Numbered from the stretch's first letter, positions 1-8,516 are shown. The stretch is DNA of 64,000 bases from Brevibacterium sp. XM4083 (GCF_006489205.2 NZ_VFYR02000004.1:542962-606961); one strand, 5' to 3'. Numbers and translations: made by a program. Notes: a model not told the origin generated them from the letters alone.

Positions 1-216
1 TCGAGAGGGAGACGCAGAGCGCGACTGCCGGAGCCTCGCGCTCTTCCCAGCTCGATACGGACGGAATGTTGTATCGGTTACTGATTGGGTACCCGCCCAC
101 AATAGGCGAACCGTCAAGCCCTGCGCCAATCAATGGAGGCAAACCGAACTTGCCGACAGCGAGCCTTCGTCCAGCTCACACGGGATCATCGCGTTCGGGC
201 ACCGGGTCAGCCGGCC

Positions 217-564
217 TCACCCCCAACCGATTTCGTGGAGTCGGTCGTCGTCGATGCCGTAGAAGTGGGCGATCTCGTGGACGATCGTGATGACGAGCTG
301 CTCGCGGAGGTCATCGCGATCCCGGGCGAAGGCGATGAGGTTGTCGCGGTAGAGGAAGATCGTGTCCGGCATCTCGAGTCCGCTCTGACCGCGCTCGCCG
401 ATCGGGATCCCGTGATAGAGGCCGAGCAGGGTGCGACTGCCGTCCTCGGGACGGTCCTCGACGAAGAGGGCGACGTTGTCGAGTTCGTCGGTGACTCCGG
501 CAGGCAGCGATTCGACCGCCTCGTCGAGGATGGCATCGAATTCCTCGTCGCTCAGCTGCTCCAT
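217..564 (-). CDS. Zincin-like metallopeptidase family protein
   Basis: A 115-residue protein of the short actinobacterial metallopeptidase family (PF06262 type, possibly zinc dependent). The C-terminal motif HEIAHFYGID followed by DDRLHEIGWG is the HExxH zinc signature plus the conserved family ending; LDNVALFVEDRP and LLGLYHGIPI are also typical blocks. The substrate of this family is not established. The start at 564 (MEQLSDEEF) fits the family N-terminus; the reading frame stays open upstream but the extra residues look random. No Shine-Dalgarno sequence precedes the start; instead a TAGGAT box lies 7 nt upstream, so a leaderless mRNA is likely. It is transcribed away from the tRNA genes. 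Positions 1-216 before it show no gene I can support. Confidence 0.85.
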   Translation of the reverse strand: MEQLSDEEFDAILDEAVESLPAGVTDELDNVALFVEDRPEDGSRTLLGLYHGIPIGERGQSGLEMPDTIFLYRDNLIAFARDRDDLREQLVITIVHEIAHFYGIDDDRLHEIGWG

Positions 565-571
565 GGCCCCG

Positions 572-577
572 ATCCTA
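572..577 (-). promoter_or_regulatory. Likely -10 box (TAGGAT) of a leaderless promoter
   Basis: TAGGAT on the minus strand ends 7 nt before the ATG at 564, the spacing expected when transcription starts at the first base of the start codon. No Shine-Dalgarno sequence is present. Predicted from spacing only. Confidence 0.4.
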
Positions 578-730
578 ACGGTCGGAACTGACATGGGAAT
601 CCGGGTGCGCGAGGCCCGCGAAAGGGGCCGGAAATCTGTGACGGAGGACACCGCGATCTGTTTTGCATTCTCCGAAAAGGTTGGGATAAGCTTAACGTCG
701 TTGCCCACGGGGAATCCGAGAGCAAACTAG

Positions 731-803
<73 letters not shown>

Positions 804-840
804 CGGTGTAGGATCGAAAGGTCTGTCACCACAACAGCAA

Positions 841-914
841 GGCCCTGTGGCGCAGTTGGTTAGCGCGCCGCCCTGTCACGGCGGAGGTCGCGGGTTCGAG
901 TCCCGTCAGGGTCG
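841..914 (+). tRNA. tRNA-Asp (GTC anticodon)
   Basis: A 74-nt cloverleaf with acceptor GGCCCTG/CAGGGTC, discriminator G, anticodon stem CCGCC/GGCGG and loop CTGTCAC, giving anticodon GTC. CCA is not encoded. It lies 37 nt after tRNA-Glu, consistent with one transcript; a Glu-Asp-Phe tRNA cluster is common in actinomycetes. Confidence 0.95.
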
Positions 915-922
915 CGGAGCAC

Positions 923-946
923 AAGGCTCTTCTTCGGAAGAGCCTT
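923..946 (+). terminator. Rho-independent terminator after tRNA-Asp
   Basis: A perfect 10-bp stem AAGGCTCTTC/GAAGAGCCTT with a TTCG tetraloop, followed by TGTTTCTC. It suggests that tRNA-Glu/tRNA-Asp and tRNA-Phe are separate or partly separate transcripts. Confidence 0.75.
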
Positions 947-982
947 TGTTTCTCTCGACATATTTGCGTATGTCGGCGGCCA

Positions 983-1058
983 GGCTCTGTAGCTCAGTTG
1001 GTAGAGCGTTCGACTGAAAATCGAAAGGTCACCGGATCGACGCCGGTCGGAGCCACCA
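983..1058 (+). tRNA. tRNA-Phe (GAA anticodon), CCA encoded
   Basis: Cloverleaf with acceptor GGCTCTG/CGGAGCC, discriminator A, anticodon stem TTCGA/TCGAA and loop CTGAAAA, giving anticodon GAA. CCA follows in the DNA at 1056-1058. The T-loop reads ATCGACG, so the normally invariant T54 is A, while T55, C56, G57 and A58 are kept. Confidence 0.93.
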
Positions 1059-1062
1059 CCAC

Positions 1063-1093
1063 GAAGAACCCCGCGGATTCCGCGGGGTTCTTC
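1063..1093. terminator. Bidirectional terminator between tRNA-Phe and the GntR gene
   Basis: A perfect 14-bp stem (1063-1076 with 1080-1093) and ATT loop lie between the 3' end of tRNA-Phe and the convergent regulator gene. The T tract is short, so it may serve both directions mainly through stem stability. Confidence 0.7.
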
Positions 1094-1114
1094 TGCATCG
1101 CAGGGGCATGCGGC

Positions 1115-1795
1115 TCAGGCGCTCGCCTTCGCGGTGACGCTGGCGATGAGCACATCGGCCGAACGCTGGATATGGCACTCGAGGGCATGCACCGCGCGCT
1201 CGACCTCTCGGGCCACCGTCGCCTCGGCGATCTCCCGATGCTCACCGGAGACGTCACGGGTCTCGTCGACGACGAGTTCGCGCGACCAGTGGACGAACAG
1301 CGCCGAGCGCGCCCGCAGATCGGTCGCCACCTTCGACAGCGTCTCACTCCGGCCGCCGGCGAGGATGACCTCGTGGAACACCCCGTGCGCCTGCCCCCAC
1401 TCCTCGGTGATGTGCCCTCCCCCATCGGTGAAGGCGGTGCGCTCGAGCATGTGATGGGCCGCGAGCACATCCGACTCCCACGCCAGACTCCCATCGGCGA
1501 TCGACTCCCGCAGGGCGGCGGCTTCGATGATGCGGCGGGCACGGGTGAGATCCTCGAGCGCTCCGACGGTGAGCTCGGGAACCGAGAACCCGCGCTGCGG
1601 GCTGGCACTGAGCAGTCCATCCTGAGCCAACCGCGTCATCGCCTCCCGGAGCACCGAGGCGCTGACGGAGAATCCGCGGGCGATCTCACCGATGCGCAGC
1701 TTGGATCCCGGCGTGAAGGTTCCCTTGAGCAGATCTGCTCGCAGGCGATCATAGGCTTCCGCCGACAGCGTGCTTCCGGTCCGAGGTCCTGGCAT
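1115..1795 (-). CDS. GntR-family (FCD-domain) transcriptional regulator
   Basis: A 226-residue regulator. Residues about 10-75 form the GntR winged helix (AYDRLRADLLKGTFTPGSKL, then SVSASVLREAMTRLAQDGL), and residues about 85-220 form the all-helical FCD ligand domain of FadR-type regulators (LTRARRIIEAAALRESI, FHEVILAGGRSETL, EHREIAEATVAREVERAVHA). The protein is usually dimeric and its ligand is normally a carboxylate. It is divergent from the FAD monooxygenase at 1972, so it most likely controls that gene and itself. The ATG at 1795 has no Shine-Dalgarno sequence, but a TATACT box ends 6 nt upstream, indicating a leaderless message. The effector is unknown. Confidence 0.88.
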   Translation of the reverse strand: MPGPRTGSTLSAEAYDRLRADLLKGTFTPGSKLRIGEIARGFSVSASVLREAMTRLAQDGLLSASPQRGFSVPELTVGALEDLTRARRIIEAAALRESIADGSLAWESDVLAAHHMLERTAFTDGGGHITEEWGQAHGVFHEVILAGGRSETLSKVATDLRARSALFVHWSRELVVDETRDVSGEHREIAEATVAREVERAVHALECHIQRSADVLIASVTAKASA

Positions 1796-1801
1796 AGCGT
1801 C

Positions 1802-1807
1802 AGTATA
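1802..1807 (-). promoter_or_regulatory. Likely -10 box (TATACT) of leaderless GntR promoter
   Basis: TATACT on the minus strand ends 6 nt before the ATG at 1795. A matching -35 is weak (GTCGAC about 17 nt upstream). It lies inside the 176-nt divergent promoter region shared with the monooxygenase gene. Confidence 0.4.
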
Positions 1808-1854
1808 GACGGAACGGTCATCTGTCGACGTTTGCTGAAAATATCTTTTTTCTC

Positions 1855-1883
1855 TTGCAATGTTGTGATTCAGCTCATACGGT
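1855..1883 (+). promoter_or_regulatory. Candidate promoter of the FAD monooxygenase gene
   Basis: TTGCAA (1855-1860), 17 nt, then TACGGT (1878-1883) on the plus strand form a plausible vegetative promoter. It would give a 5' leader of about 80 nt before the Shine-Dalgarno AAGGAGG at 1961-1967. The AT-rich tract at 1840-1860 just upstream sets it apart from the surrounding GC-rich DNA. Confidence 0.4.
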
Positions 1884-1971
1884 GGACACCACGCGACGAC
1901 CGATCGTGGCGCAGAAGTCGGATCAGAGCCTGTGGCATCGCAACGCCGATGCCGGGATGCAAGGAGGCACC

Positions 1972-3873
1972 ATGGCTGATATCGAAGTACCCGTTCTCAT
2001 CATCGGCGGCGGCGGAGCCGGACTGTCGGCATCGATGAACCTGTCGAAGCTCGGCGTCGATCACCTGCTCGTCAGCTCGCTGCCCTACACCTCGAAGCTG
2101 CCGAAGGCCCATGTGCTCAATCAGCGCACGATGGAGATCTTCGAGGAGGTCGGCGTGGCCCCGGAGGTCGAGAAGCGCAGCACACCCGCCGAGAACATGA
2201 AGGCCACCGGATGGTACGCCGGCCTCGTCGGCGATCACCGGTACTCCGGGCGCCGCCTCGGCCACCTCGAGGTCTGGGGCGGCGGCTACACCGACCCGGA
2301 CTACATCGCGGCGAGCGCGAAGCGCACGTGCAACCTGCCCCAGATCAGACTCGAACCGCTCCTCCTCGACCACGCCCGGAAGCTCCACCCCGACCCCCGA
2401 GGCGTGCGCTTCAATCATGAGGTCACCGCGATCGAGCAGCTCGACGAGGGGGTGCGCGCGACAGTGCTCGACAAGGACACCGACACCGAGTACACCGTCC
2501 GTGCCCGCTATGCGATCGCAGCCGATCGCGGACGCACGATCGGCCCGGCCCTCGGCGTCGGCATGACCGGCCCGACCGACCTCATGATGATGGTCTCCGT
2601 CCACTTCTCCGCCGACCTCTCCCAGTCGGCCCGCGACGACGATGTGCTCATCCGCTGGCTCGTCAATCCGGAATTCGGCGGATCATGGTCCTCCGGCGTC
2701 CTCGTGGCGATGGGGCCCGAGAACTGGGGCACGACCTCGGAGGAGTGGGTCGTTCATCTCGACTACGCCACGCACGACAAGGACGCACTGAAAGACGATC
2801 TCGTCATCGAGCGCCTGTGCACCGTGCTCGGCGTCGACCGCTCGGCGCTCACCGTCCACAAGGTCTCGCCGTGGATCATGGAGGGCGTCGTGGCCGAGAG
2901 GTTCCGGGCCGGCGACGTCTTCTTCATCGGCGATGCCGCCCACCGCCACCCGCCGACCGGCGGACTCGGGCTCAACTCCGCGATCCACGACGGGTACAAC
3001 CTCGCGTGGAAGCTCTCCCTCGTCCTCGCCGGCCAGGCCGACGACGCACTGCTCGACACCTACGAAGCCGAGCGCCAGCCGGTCGATCAGGACAATGTCG
3101 ACGCCGCGGTCGCCTCGGCGATGAATCACTTCACGATCGACAAGGCGCTCAACCTCTCCCCCGAGGCCTCCGCCGCGGACAACTGGGCCGAACTCGAGCC
3201 GATCTGGGACGACTCGCTGCCCAACGCCGCGGAGAAGCGCCACGCGCTCAACAAGGCGATCGGGACGCAGACGATGGAGTTCCGCCATCACAACGTCGAG
3301 TTCGGGTATCGGTATGACTCCGCGGCCATCGTCTCCGACGGATCGCCCGCCTACGCCCCCATCGACCCCGTCCGGCTCTACGAGCCTTCGACCAAACCGG
3401 GCCATCCGCTCCCCCACGCGTTCGTCGAGAAGTCGAATGAGCGGATCGCGCTCGGTGACCTCGTCGCCGGTGGGCACTTCCTCGTCCTCGCCGGCGAGGA
3501 CGGCCAGGGCTGGGTCGACGCGGCGAACCGGCTGGCCGCCGAGCGCGGCCTGCCGCTGAGAGCGCACACCGTCGGCCTCGAGGGCTGCGACTTCGTCGAC
3601 GTGCGGATGGCGTGGATGAAGAACCGCGGCATCAGCTCCTCCGGCGTCGTCATCGTCCGCCCCGACCGCTACGTCGCCTACCGTTCGGTCGCCGGTGTGC
3701 CCGACGCCGACGACGAGCTCCGCCGAGTCTTCGACTCGCTGCTCGCGGTGGCGCCGGGGTCAGGGTCGACTGCGGGACAGCAGGGGGCGACGGGGTCAGC
3801 TGCGGGGTCGCGCGGCGGCGCAGCGGACTCGGCCGAGGCTTCGACGGCCGGAGTCAACGGCGTGACCGTCTGA
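1972..3873 (+). CDS. FAD-dependent aromatic-ring hydroxylase (PheA/TfdB family)
   Basis: A 633-residue flavoprotein monooxygenase of the phenol/2,4-dichlorophenol hydroxylase group. Residues 8-22 carry the dinucleotide-binding motif (VLIIGGGGAGLSASM). A later GDAAHRHPPTGGLGLNSAIHDG block is the FAD ribityl/pyrophosphate GD motif of class A monooxygenases. The last 180 residues match the thioredoxin-like C-terminal domain of TfdB proteins. The expected reaction is NAD(P)H- and O2-dependent ortho-hydroxylation of a phenolic substrate. ATG 1972 is chosen because AAGGAGG sits 5 nt upstream. The last 38 residues are a Gly/Ser/Ala-rich low-complexity tail unusual for the family. It is divergent from, and likely regulated by, the GntR protein. 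Confidence 0.85.
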   Translation: MADIEVPVLIIGGGGAGLSASMNLSKLGVDHLLVSSLPYTSKLPKAHVLNQRTMEIFEEVGVAPEVEKRSTPAENMKATGWYAGLVGDHRYSGRRLGHLEVWGGGYTDPDYIAASAKRTCNLPQIRLEPLLLDHARKLHPDPRGVRFNHEVTAIEQLDEGVRATVLDKDTDTEYTVRARYAIAADRGRTIGPALGVGMTGPTDLMMMVSVHFSADLSQSARDDDVLIRWLVNPEFGGSWSSGVLVAMGPENWGTTSEEWVVHLDYATHDKDALKDDLVIERLCTVLGVDRSALTVHKVSPWIMEGVVAERFRAGDVFFIGDAAHRHPPTGGLGLNSAIHDGYNLAWKLSLVLAGQADDALLDTYEAERQPVDQDNVDAAVASAMNHFTIDKALNLSPEASAADNWAELEPIWDDSLPNAAEKRHALNKAIGTQTMEFRHHNVEFGYRYDSAAIVSDGSPAYAPIDPVRLYEPSTKPGHPLPHAFVEKSNERIALGDLVAGGHFLVLAGEDGQGWVDAANRLAAERGLPLRAHTVGLEGCDFVDVRMAWMKNRGISSSGVVIVRPDRYVAYRSVAGVPDADDELRRVFDSLLAVAPGSGSTAGQQGATGSAAGSRGGAADSAEASTAGVNGVTV

Positions 3874-3938
3874 GGGCTGCGCGAACCGGGGAGAGGACCC
3901 GGCGCGGACCTTCCTCAACCGCGCCGGCCCTGGAGCGG

Positions 3939-4003
3939 GGCGGGCTCCGGTACCGGGCGGGCCCCGGAGCGGGCGGGCTCCGGACCGGGCGGGCGCGGGA
4001 ACC
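3939..4003. repeat. Four tandem GC-rich units of 16-17 bp in the 3874-4177 intergenic gap
   Basis: Units begin at 3939 (17 bp), 3956, 3972 and 3988 (16 bp each), all starting GGCGGGC and continuing CTCCGG or a variant. The rest of the 304-nt gap between the monooxygenase and the next gene holds no gene I can support. Confidence 0.7.
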
Positions 4004-4177
4004 GCAGGACCACCTCGGCGAGCCATGGGGATCCCGGAAATCATTGCCGGGGATCCGTCCGGCGCGACCGATTCCCGCGCACTTTCCGCCGCCTGGGCCC
4101 ACCGCCGCGCAAGGGTGCGAGAATGTCGCGCAACGGTGCAAGAATAAGGATGTACCGACCCGAACCAAGGAGCGACC

Positions 4178-4711
4178 ATGAGCACCGGCGACACCTGGGC
4201 AGACGACACCGATCCCGCAGACAACGACTTCCTCACGCAGGACGACGAGTTCGACGAGGAAGAGCTCGAAGAGGACGACGCCGAGCCCACCGGGGTCGAC
4301 CTCACCGGCCTCGAGGAGACCGCCGACGAAGCCGAGGACGACGCCGAATCGGACGACTTCGACGAGATCGACGACGAGGACAGCGAGCCCTACGTCGAAC
4401 CGGGTGCCGAAGGACCCGAGGGCACCGGCATCGAAGGCGCCGACGACGCCCTCATCGCCGACGCCGGCTGGGACGACGAACAGGACGCCCCCGCGCTCGA
4501 CGGCGATCTCGACACCGACCCGACGACCGCCGCCGAACAGGGCAACCGCGACGGAGACGACATGGTCTCCTACGGCGACGACGACTCCGAGGTCGCCGAG
4601 CTCAGCGGCGACGATCTCGACGTCGACGCCCTCGCCGACGATCACGTCGAAGAGGTCGACGTCATCGACGGCATGCCGGAGACGATCGACAACGCCTACC
4701 GGGAGGACTGA
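4178..4711 (+). CDS. Highly acidic hypothetical protein
   Basis: A 177-residue protein with about 40 percent Asp plus Glu and almost no Lys or Arg. There is no signal peptide, membrane segment or cysteine. Only the last 25 residues (VEEVDVIDGMPETIDNAYRED) look like a defined motif; the rest is probably disordered. The start ATG has a Shine-Dalgarno AAGGAG 5 nt upstream, and codon use is strongly GC3, so it is likely translated. Opposite-strand frames here are open only because GAC/GAG codons read as GTC/CTC. I do not recognise the family; small acidic DUF-type proteins of this kind are frequent in actinomycetes. Confidence 0.7.
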   Translation: MSTGDTWADDTDPADNDFLTQDDEFDEEELEEDDAEPTGVDLTGLEETADEAEDDAESDDFDEIDDEDSEPYVEPGAEGPEGTGIEGADDALIADAGWDDEQDAPALDGDLDTDPTTAAEQGNRDGDDMVSYGDDDSEVAELSGDDLDVDALADDHVEEVDVIDGMPETIDNAYRED

Positions 4712-4849
4712 CCCTCCCCGTCGGTCCGCGCGCCCTCTCCCCTCGCTCGCCGAGGTGGGAGGGCGTTCGCATGTCATCGCGGGCCACGAATATTGCTAAG
4801 CCCAGGGAATCTATCGAATTTTGCGTTCGAATCAGTTTCGATCAACCTA

Positions 4850-4903
4850 TTGACTTCACTTGTGACGTGAACTACACTAATGTCATTAGCCACGTTGACG
4901 TGG
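4850..4903 (+). promoter_or_regulatory. Strong promoter overlapped by three palindromes, upstream of the HNH gene
   Basis: TTGACT (4850-4855), 17 nt, TACACT (4873-4878) is a near-consensus vegetative promoter. Three inverted repeats follow each other: TTCAC-N7-GTGAA (4855-4871, in the spacer), CTAATG-T-CATTAG (4877-4889, across the expected start site) and CCACG-TTGA-CGTGG (4890-4903, in the leader). The stretch 4790-4890 is clearly more AT-rich than its surroundings. The layout suggests repression of the downstream gene, or autoregulation. Confidence 0.6.
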
Positions 4904-4921
4904 GAAGACAGGTGAAGCGCC

Positions 4922-6919
4922 GTGACCGACACAACCGAATCAGTCCCCTCCGGAGCCCAGCCTGGCCGAAACAGCCGGCGCATCGACGTCGATCCGGACT
5001 CCCGTTTCGCCGCTGCCGTCGACGTCTACTCCGCGTGTGACCGCGCTCAGCTCACCGCGCTCGAGACGACTGCCGCGCTCTTCCACGACGAAGTCATCGA
5101 CCACCTCAACCTCATGAATCCCGATGCGGACGAACCGTACCGGCACGCGAGCCTGACCGAGACCGCGCGGCGCTTCGCGCGGGCACGAGCGAGGGACGAC
5201 CGGGCCGACGCGGCAGCGGACAGCCCCGCTGCGACGGCGGAACGCGATGCCGAAGGACCCGGCGACAGCGTGGCCGACGCCGGAGAGCTCAGCGACAGCG
5301 AATCCTCTGCCACGGCGTTCCTGCCGGGCTTCCCGCGCTTCCGCGAGACCCAGTCGATCGACGGCTGGGTCCATGCGCACTCCCACGCTGAGGACATCGC
5401 AGAGCTCGCGACCATCCTCGGCAACTCGATCACCACGACGTACACCCACATCACCACGGCGATGCTCCTCGTCCACGGACTGCCGAAGTTCCACGAGCGC
5501 TGCCTCGCCGGCGACTTCACCTACGCTCACGTCATCGCCGCTGCGCGCCTGTGCAAGGACATCGGGTTCGCCCACCTGCCGGAGATCGACTGCTACCTCG
5601 CGCGACGGCGAGCCGACGTGACGATCGAGACCTTCCGCAAGTCGCTGGCCATGAAGGTCAGCGTGGTCGAACCCGTCGAGGAGCGCAGCGAGCGTGCCTT
5701 CGACCACCGCCGCGTCGATCTCACCACCCATCCGGACGGCACGTCGTGCCTGACGATCACCGGCCCGTCAGCGGAACTCCAAGCCTGCTTCCTTCGCATC
5801 GAGGCCTTCGCCAAAGCGATCCGGAACAACAGCACCGCACCGTTTGCCGACATGCTCCCGTCCGGTGCCGTCATCGACGACGACCGCACGATCATGGCTC
5901 TGATGTTCGACATCTTCACCCAGACGAGGCCCCAGGTCGGCATCGAGGTGCGGGCCCACGACACCGACACCGGCGAGATCACCACACGGGAGATCCCCTT
6001 CGACACCGAGCACGTGCGCAGCGTCGCCGACATCGCCGATGCCCTCACCGCGGCTGCCGATCGGTTCGAGGAGGCGACTGATGTCGAACGCGACGAGGAG
6101 GGACGCCCGCTCCTCGGCCTCAAACTCTCCCTGCCGACCACAGGATTCTGGTTCGCCAATCAGGCCCGGATGATCATGACGGTGCCGTTCATGTCACTGC
6201 TCGACCAGTCCGAGCTGCCGGGGACGTTCTCCGACGGCTCACCGGTTCCGGCGGACATGGCGCGACGCGTGGCCGGCCACTGTTCGACGTGGTCGCGGAT
6301 CCTCACCGACCCCGCCACCGGCACTCCGGTCGACGCCCAGGCCAAGAGCTACTACATTCCGCAGACGGTGAGACAGACGCTCATCGCCCAATGGCAGTCG
6401 TGCACCGTCCCCGGATGCCGACGGCGAGCGGAATCCTCAGAAGTCGACCACATCATTCCGTTCGACCACGATGACCCCGAACACGGCGGACTCACCGTGT
6501 TCGGCAACCTCCATCCCCTGTGCAAACCGCACCACCAGGCGAAGACGGACAGGAAGTACACCGTGTGGATGGAGTCTGCCGGCCTCCTCGAGTACCGCTT
6601 CGCCCACGGAGTGAGCGCGCTTCTCACCGCAGGGGACAACCCTGCCAACGCCGAGCACGCCCGGCAGTTCGCCACCGCCGAGCCACCGCCCGAGCCATCC
6701 CCGCCGGAGCCGCCACCGCCGGAGCCGCCTTTGCCCGAACCGCCTTTGCCCGGGCCGCCCCCGCCGGAACCGGGTGACACGCGCATCTCCGACGACTGTC
6801 CCGGCGCGCAGGGCGAGATCGGGAGACCTGGCTGGGTCAAACGCACGAGAAGCACCCGGCGCACGACGGCCCATCAGCAGGAATGGGTCTGGGACAGCGG
6901 CGAGCCGCCGCCGTTCTGA
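4922..6919 (+). CDS. DUF222/HNH nuclease-like protein (13E12 repeat family)
   Basis: A 665-residue protein of the multicopy actinobacterial 13E12 family. Residues about 30-430 correspond to DUF222 (VDVYSACDRAQLTALETTAAL, HAHSHAEDIAELATILGNS, AAARLCKDIGF). Residues about 490-545 form an HNH module: CTVPGCRRRAE, EVDHIIPFDH, NLHPLCKPHHQAK, with two CxxC-like zinc positions and the His-Asn-His triad. Family function is unresolved, though many copies sit in repeats or mobile DNA. The C-terminus adds a Pro-Glu-rich linker of PPxPEP units (about 585-620) and a basic tail. The start is the GTG at 4922; no good Shine-Dalgarno sequence is present. A promoter with three palindromes lies directly upstream. 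Confidence 0.85.
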   Translation: MTDTTESVPSGAQPGRNSRRIDVDPDSRFAAAVDVYSACDRAQLTALETTAALFHDEVIDHLNLMNPDADEPYRHASLTETARRFARARARDDRADAAADSPAATAERDAEGPGDSVADAGELSDSESSATAFLPGFPRFRETQSIDGWVHAHSHAEDIAELATILGNSITTTYTHITTAMLLVHGLPKFHERCLAGDFTYAHVIAAARLCKDIGFAHLPEIDCYLARRRADVTIETFRKSLAMKVSVVEPVEERSERAFDHRRVDLTTHPDGTSCLTITGPSAELQACFLRIEAFAKAIRNNSTAPFADMLPSGAVIDDDRTIMALMFDIFTQTRPQVGIEVRAHDTDTGEITTREIPFDTEHVRSVADIADALTAAADRFEEATDVERDEEGRPLLGLKLSLPTTGFWFANQARMIMTVPFMSLLDQSELPGTFSDGSPVPADMARRVAGHCSTWSRILTDPATGTPVDAQAKSYYIPQTVRQTLIAQWQSCTVPGCRRRAESSEVDHIIPFDHDDPEHGGLTVFGNLHPLCKPHHQAKTDRKYTVWMESAGLLEYRFAHGVSALLTAGDNPANAEHARQFATAEPPPEPSPPEPPPPEPPLPEPPLPGPPPPEPGDTRISDDCPGAQGEIGRPGWVKRTRSTRRTTAHQQEWVWDSGEPPPF

Positions 6920-6939
6920 GAACGACCCTCGCTCACGAA

Positions 6940-6979
6940 GCAGCAGTCGAGGCACCCGACCGGGGGCCTCGACTGCTGC
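6940..6979. terminator. Bidirectional terminator between HNH and aldehyde dehydrogenase genes
   Basis: A perfect 14-bp GC-rich stem (6940-6953 with 6966-6979), 12-nt loop, placed between two convergent genes whose stop codons are about 75 nt apart. No long T tract. Confidence 0.7.
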
Positions 6980-6994
6980 GCAACAGCGGATTGG

Positions 6995-8410
6995 TCACCA
7001 GGAGATGACGTGCGGGACGCTCACCTGCTTGAGGCCTTCGACACCGAACTCGAGGCCGTATCCGGACTTCTTCACCCCGCCGAAGGGCACCCGGGGATCG
7101 ACGGCGCCGTGCTTGTTGATCCACGTCGACCCGGCCTCGAGCCGGGCAGCCACCTTCTTCGCTTCCTCGAGGTCGGATCCCCACACCGAGGAGCCGAGCC
7201 CCACTTCGAGCTCGTTGGCCCAGGTGATCGCCTGATCGAGGTCGGTGTACTTGATGATCGGCAGGGCGGGACCGAACTGCTCCTCGGCCACCAGCGGGTT
7301 GTCGTTGTCGATGTCGGCGACGATCGTCGTCGGGTAGAAGTACCCCGGCTGCCCCTCCTGCGGGTCTCCGCCGACGAGCACCGTCGCTCCCCCGTCCTTC
7401 GCCGCCTGCACGAGCCGGGCAACGATGTCGTACTGCTGCTTGTTCTGCAGGGGACCGAGCACGTTGTTCTCATCGAGGCCGACACCCATCGGCATCTGCG
7501 CCGCGACCTCGACGAGGGCGTCGCAGACCTCCTGGTAGAGGGACTCGGGCACGTAGAGTCGCTTCATCGCCGCACAGGTCTGACCCGTGTTGATGAACGC
7601 ACCCCAGAAGAGATCGGTGGCGATCGCCTTGGGGTCGGCGTCCTCGAGGACGATGCCTGCGTCGTTGCCGCCGAGTTCGAGGGTGAGCCGGGCGAGGTTG
7701 TCGGCGGCCGAGCGCATGATCGCCTGGCCGGTCTTCGTCGAGCCGGTGAACATGATCTTGTCGACGTCGTCGTGGTCGGTCAGCGCCGCACCGACGGCCC
7801 CGTCACCGGCGACGACGGAGAGCACATCGGCGGGCAGCACCTGATTGATCACGGCGATGAGGCCCTGGACCGACAGCGGGGTGTACTCCGAGGGCTTGAC
7901 GACGACGGCGTTGCCCATCTTCAGGGCCGGAGCGAGCTGCCACACGGTGATCATCATCGGCCAGTTCCACGGACCGACAGCGCCGACGACGCCGACCGGG
8001 TCATAGACGAGTTCGGCGTGCGTGCCGTCCTCGTCGACGAGAGTCTCGGGTTCGAGGACGAAGGCCGCGTTCGCCCGCAGCCATGCCGCGCAGGCTCCGA
8101 CCTCGAAGCGCGCGTTGGGCCCGTTGAGCGGCTTGCCCGCCTCGCGGGAGAGCAGCTGCGCGAGCGCTTCGGCGGAGGCCTCGACGGCGTCGGCGGCCTT
8201 GTTGAGCAGGTCGTTGCGTTCGGCGACGGGGCGCGAGGCCCACGCCGGCTGCGCCGCGACCGCGGCGCTGACCGCCGCGTCGATGTCGGCGACGGTGCCC
8301 TCGTGGGTGCGGCCGATGACATCGCCGGTCGCCGGGTCGGTGATCTCGCGACCCGCCGGGTCGGTGATCGCGGCGAGCAGTCCATCGTAGGTCGTGAGGT
8401 CGGTGCTCAT
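6995..8410 (-). CDS. NAD(P)-dependent aldehyde dehydrogenase of the amine locus
   Basis: A 471-residue aldehyde dehydrogenase. The general-base Glu is in LELGGND, the nucleophilic Cys in NTGQTCAAMKR, and cofactor-binding WNWPMMITVWQLAPAL and FTGSTKTGQ blocks are intact. The PFGGVKKSGYGLEFG ending is of the succinate-semialdehyde/aromatic aldehyde type. The Shine-Dalgarno AAGGAG is 5 nt from ATG 8410. It is the last gene of a minus-strand series with an amino acid/amine permease, an AraC regulator and a TetR regulator, divergent from a copper amine oxidase. The inferred role is oxidation of phenylacetaldehyde or hydroxyphenylacetaldehyde released by that oxidase, comparable to FeaB; a succinate-semialdehyde role cannot be excluded. 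Confidence 0.88.
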   Translation of the reverse strand: MSTDLTTYDGLLAAITDPAGREITDPATGDVIGRTHEGTVADIDAAVSAAVAAQPAWASRPVAERNDLLNKAADAVEASAEALAQLLSREAGKPLNGPNARFEVGACAAWLRANAAFVLEPETLVDEDGTHAELVYDPVGVVGAVGPWNWPMMITVWQLAPALKMGNAVVVKPSEYTPLSVQGLIAVINQVLPADVLSVVAGDGAVGAALTDHDDVDKIMFTGSTKTGQAIMRSAADNLARLTLELGGNDAGIVLEDADPKAIATDLFWGAFINTGQTCAAMKRLYVPESLYQEVCDALVEVAAQMPMGVGLDENNVLGPLQNKQQYDIVARLVQAAKDGGATVLVGGDPQEGQPGYFYPTTIVADIDNDNPLVAEEQFGPALPIIKYTDLDQAITWANELEVGLGSSVWGSDLEEAKKVAARLEAGSTWINKHGAVDPRVPFGGVKKSGYGLEFGVEGLKQVSVPHVISW

Positions 8411-8450
8411 GATGCTCCTTCGGTTCGGATTCGGTGAGTGGGACGGGTGC

Positions 8451-8498
8451 GGTCAGGTGGAAGCAGGCGGTCAGGCGGAAGCAGGCGGTCAGGATCGG
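8451..8498. repeat. 18-bp tandem repeat, 2.7 copies
   Basis: GGTCAGGTGGAAGCAGGC at 8451-8468 is repeated with one change at 8469-8486, and a partial third copy continues to 8498. It occupies the gap between the permease stop codon (8517) and the dehydrogenase start (8410), on the same transcript. Confidence 0.8.
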
Positions 8499-8516
8499 AA
8501 GTTCTCATCCAGGTCC

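Noticed and set aside
3854..4777. A 307-codon Val/Gly-rich minus-strand frame over the acidic protein
   Set aside because: GAC/GAG codons read backwards as GTC/CTC give a spurious hydrophobic frame; the plus-strand frame has a ribosome-binding site.
7010..8437. A 475-codon frame opposite the aldehyde dehydrogenase
   Set aside because: The dehydrogenase is unambiguous; the opposite frame is open only because of codon GC bias.
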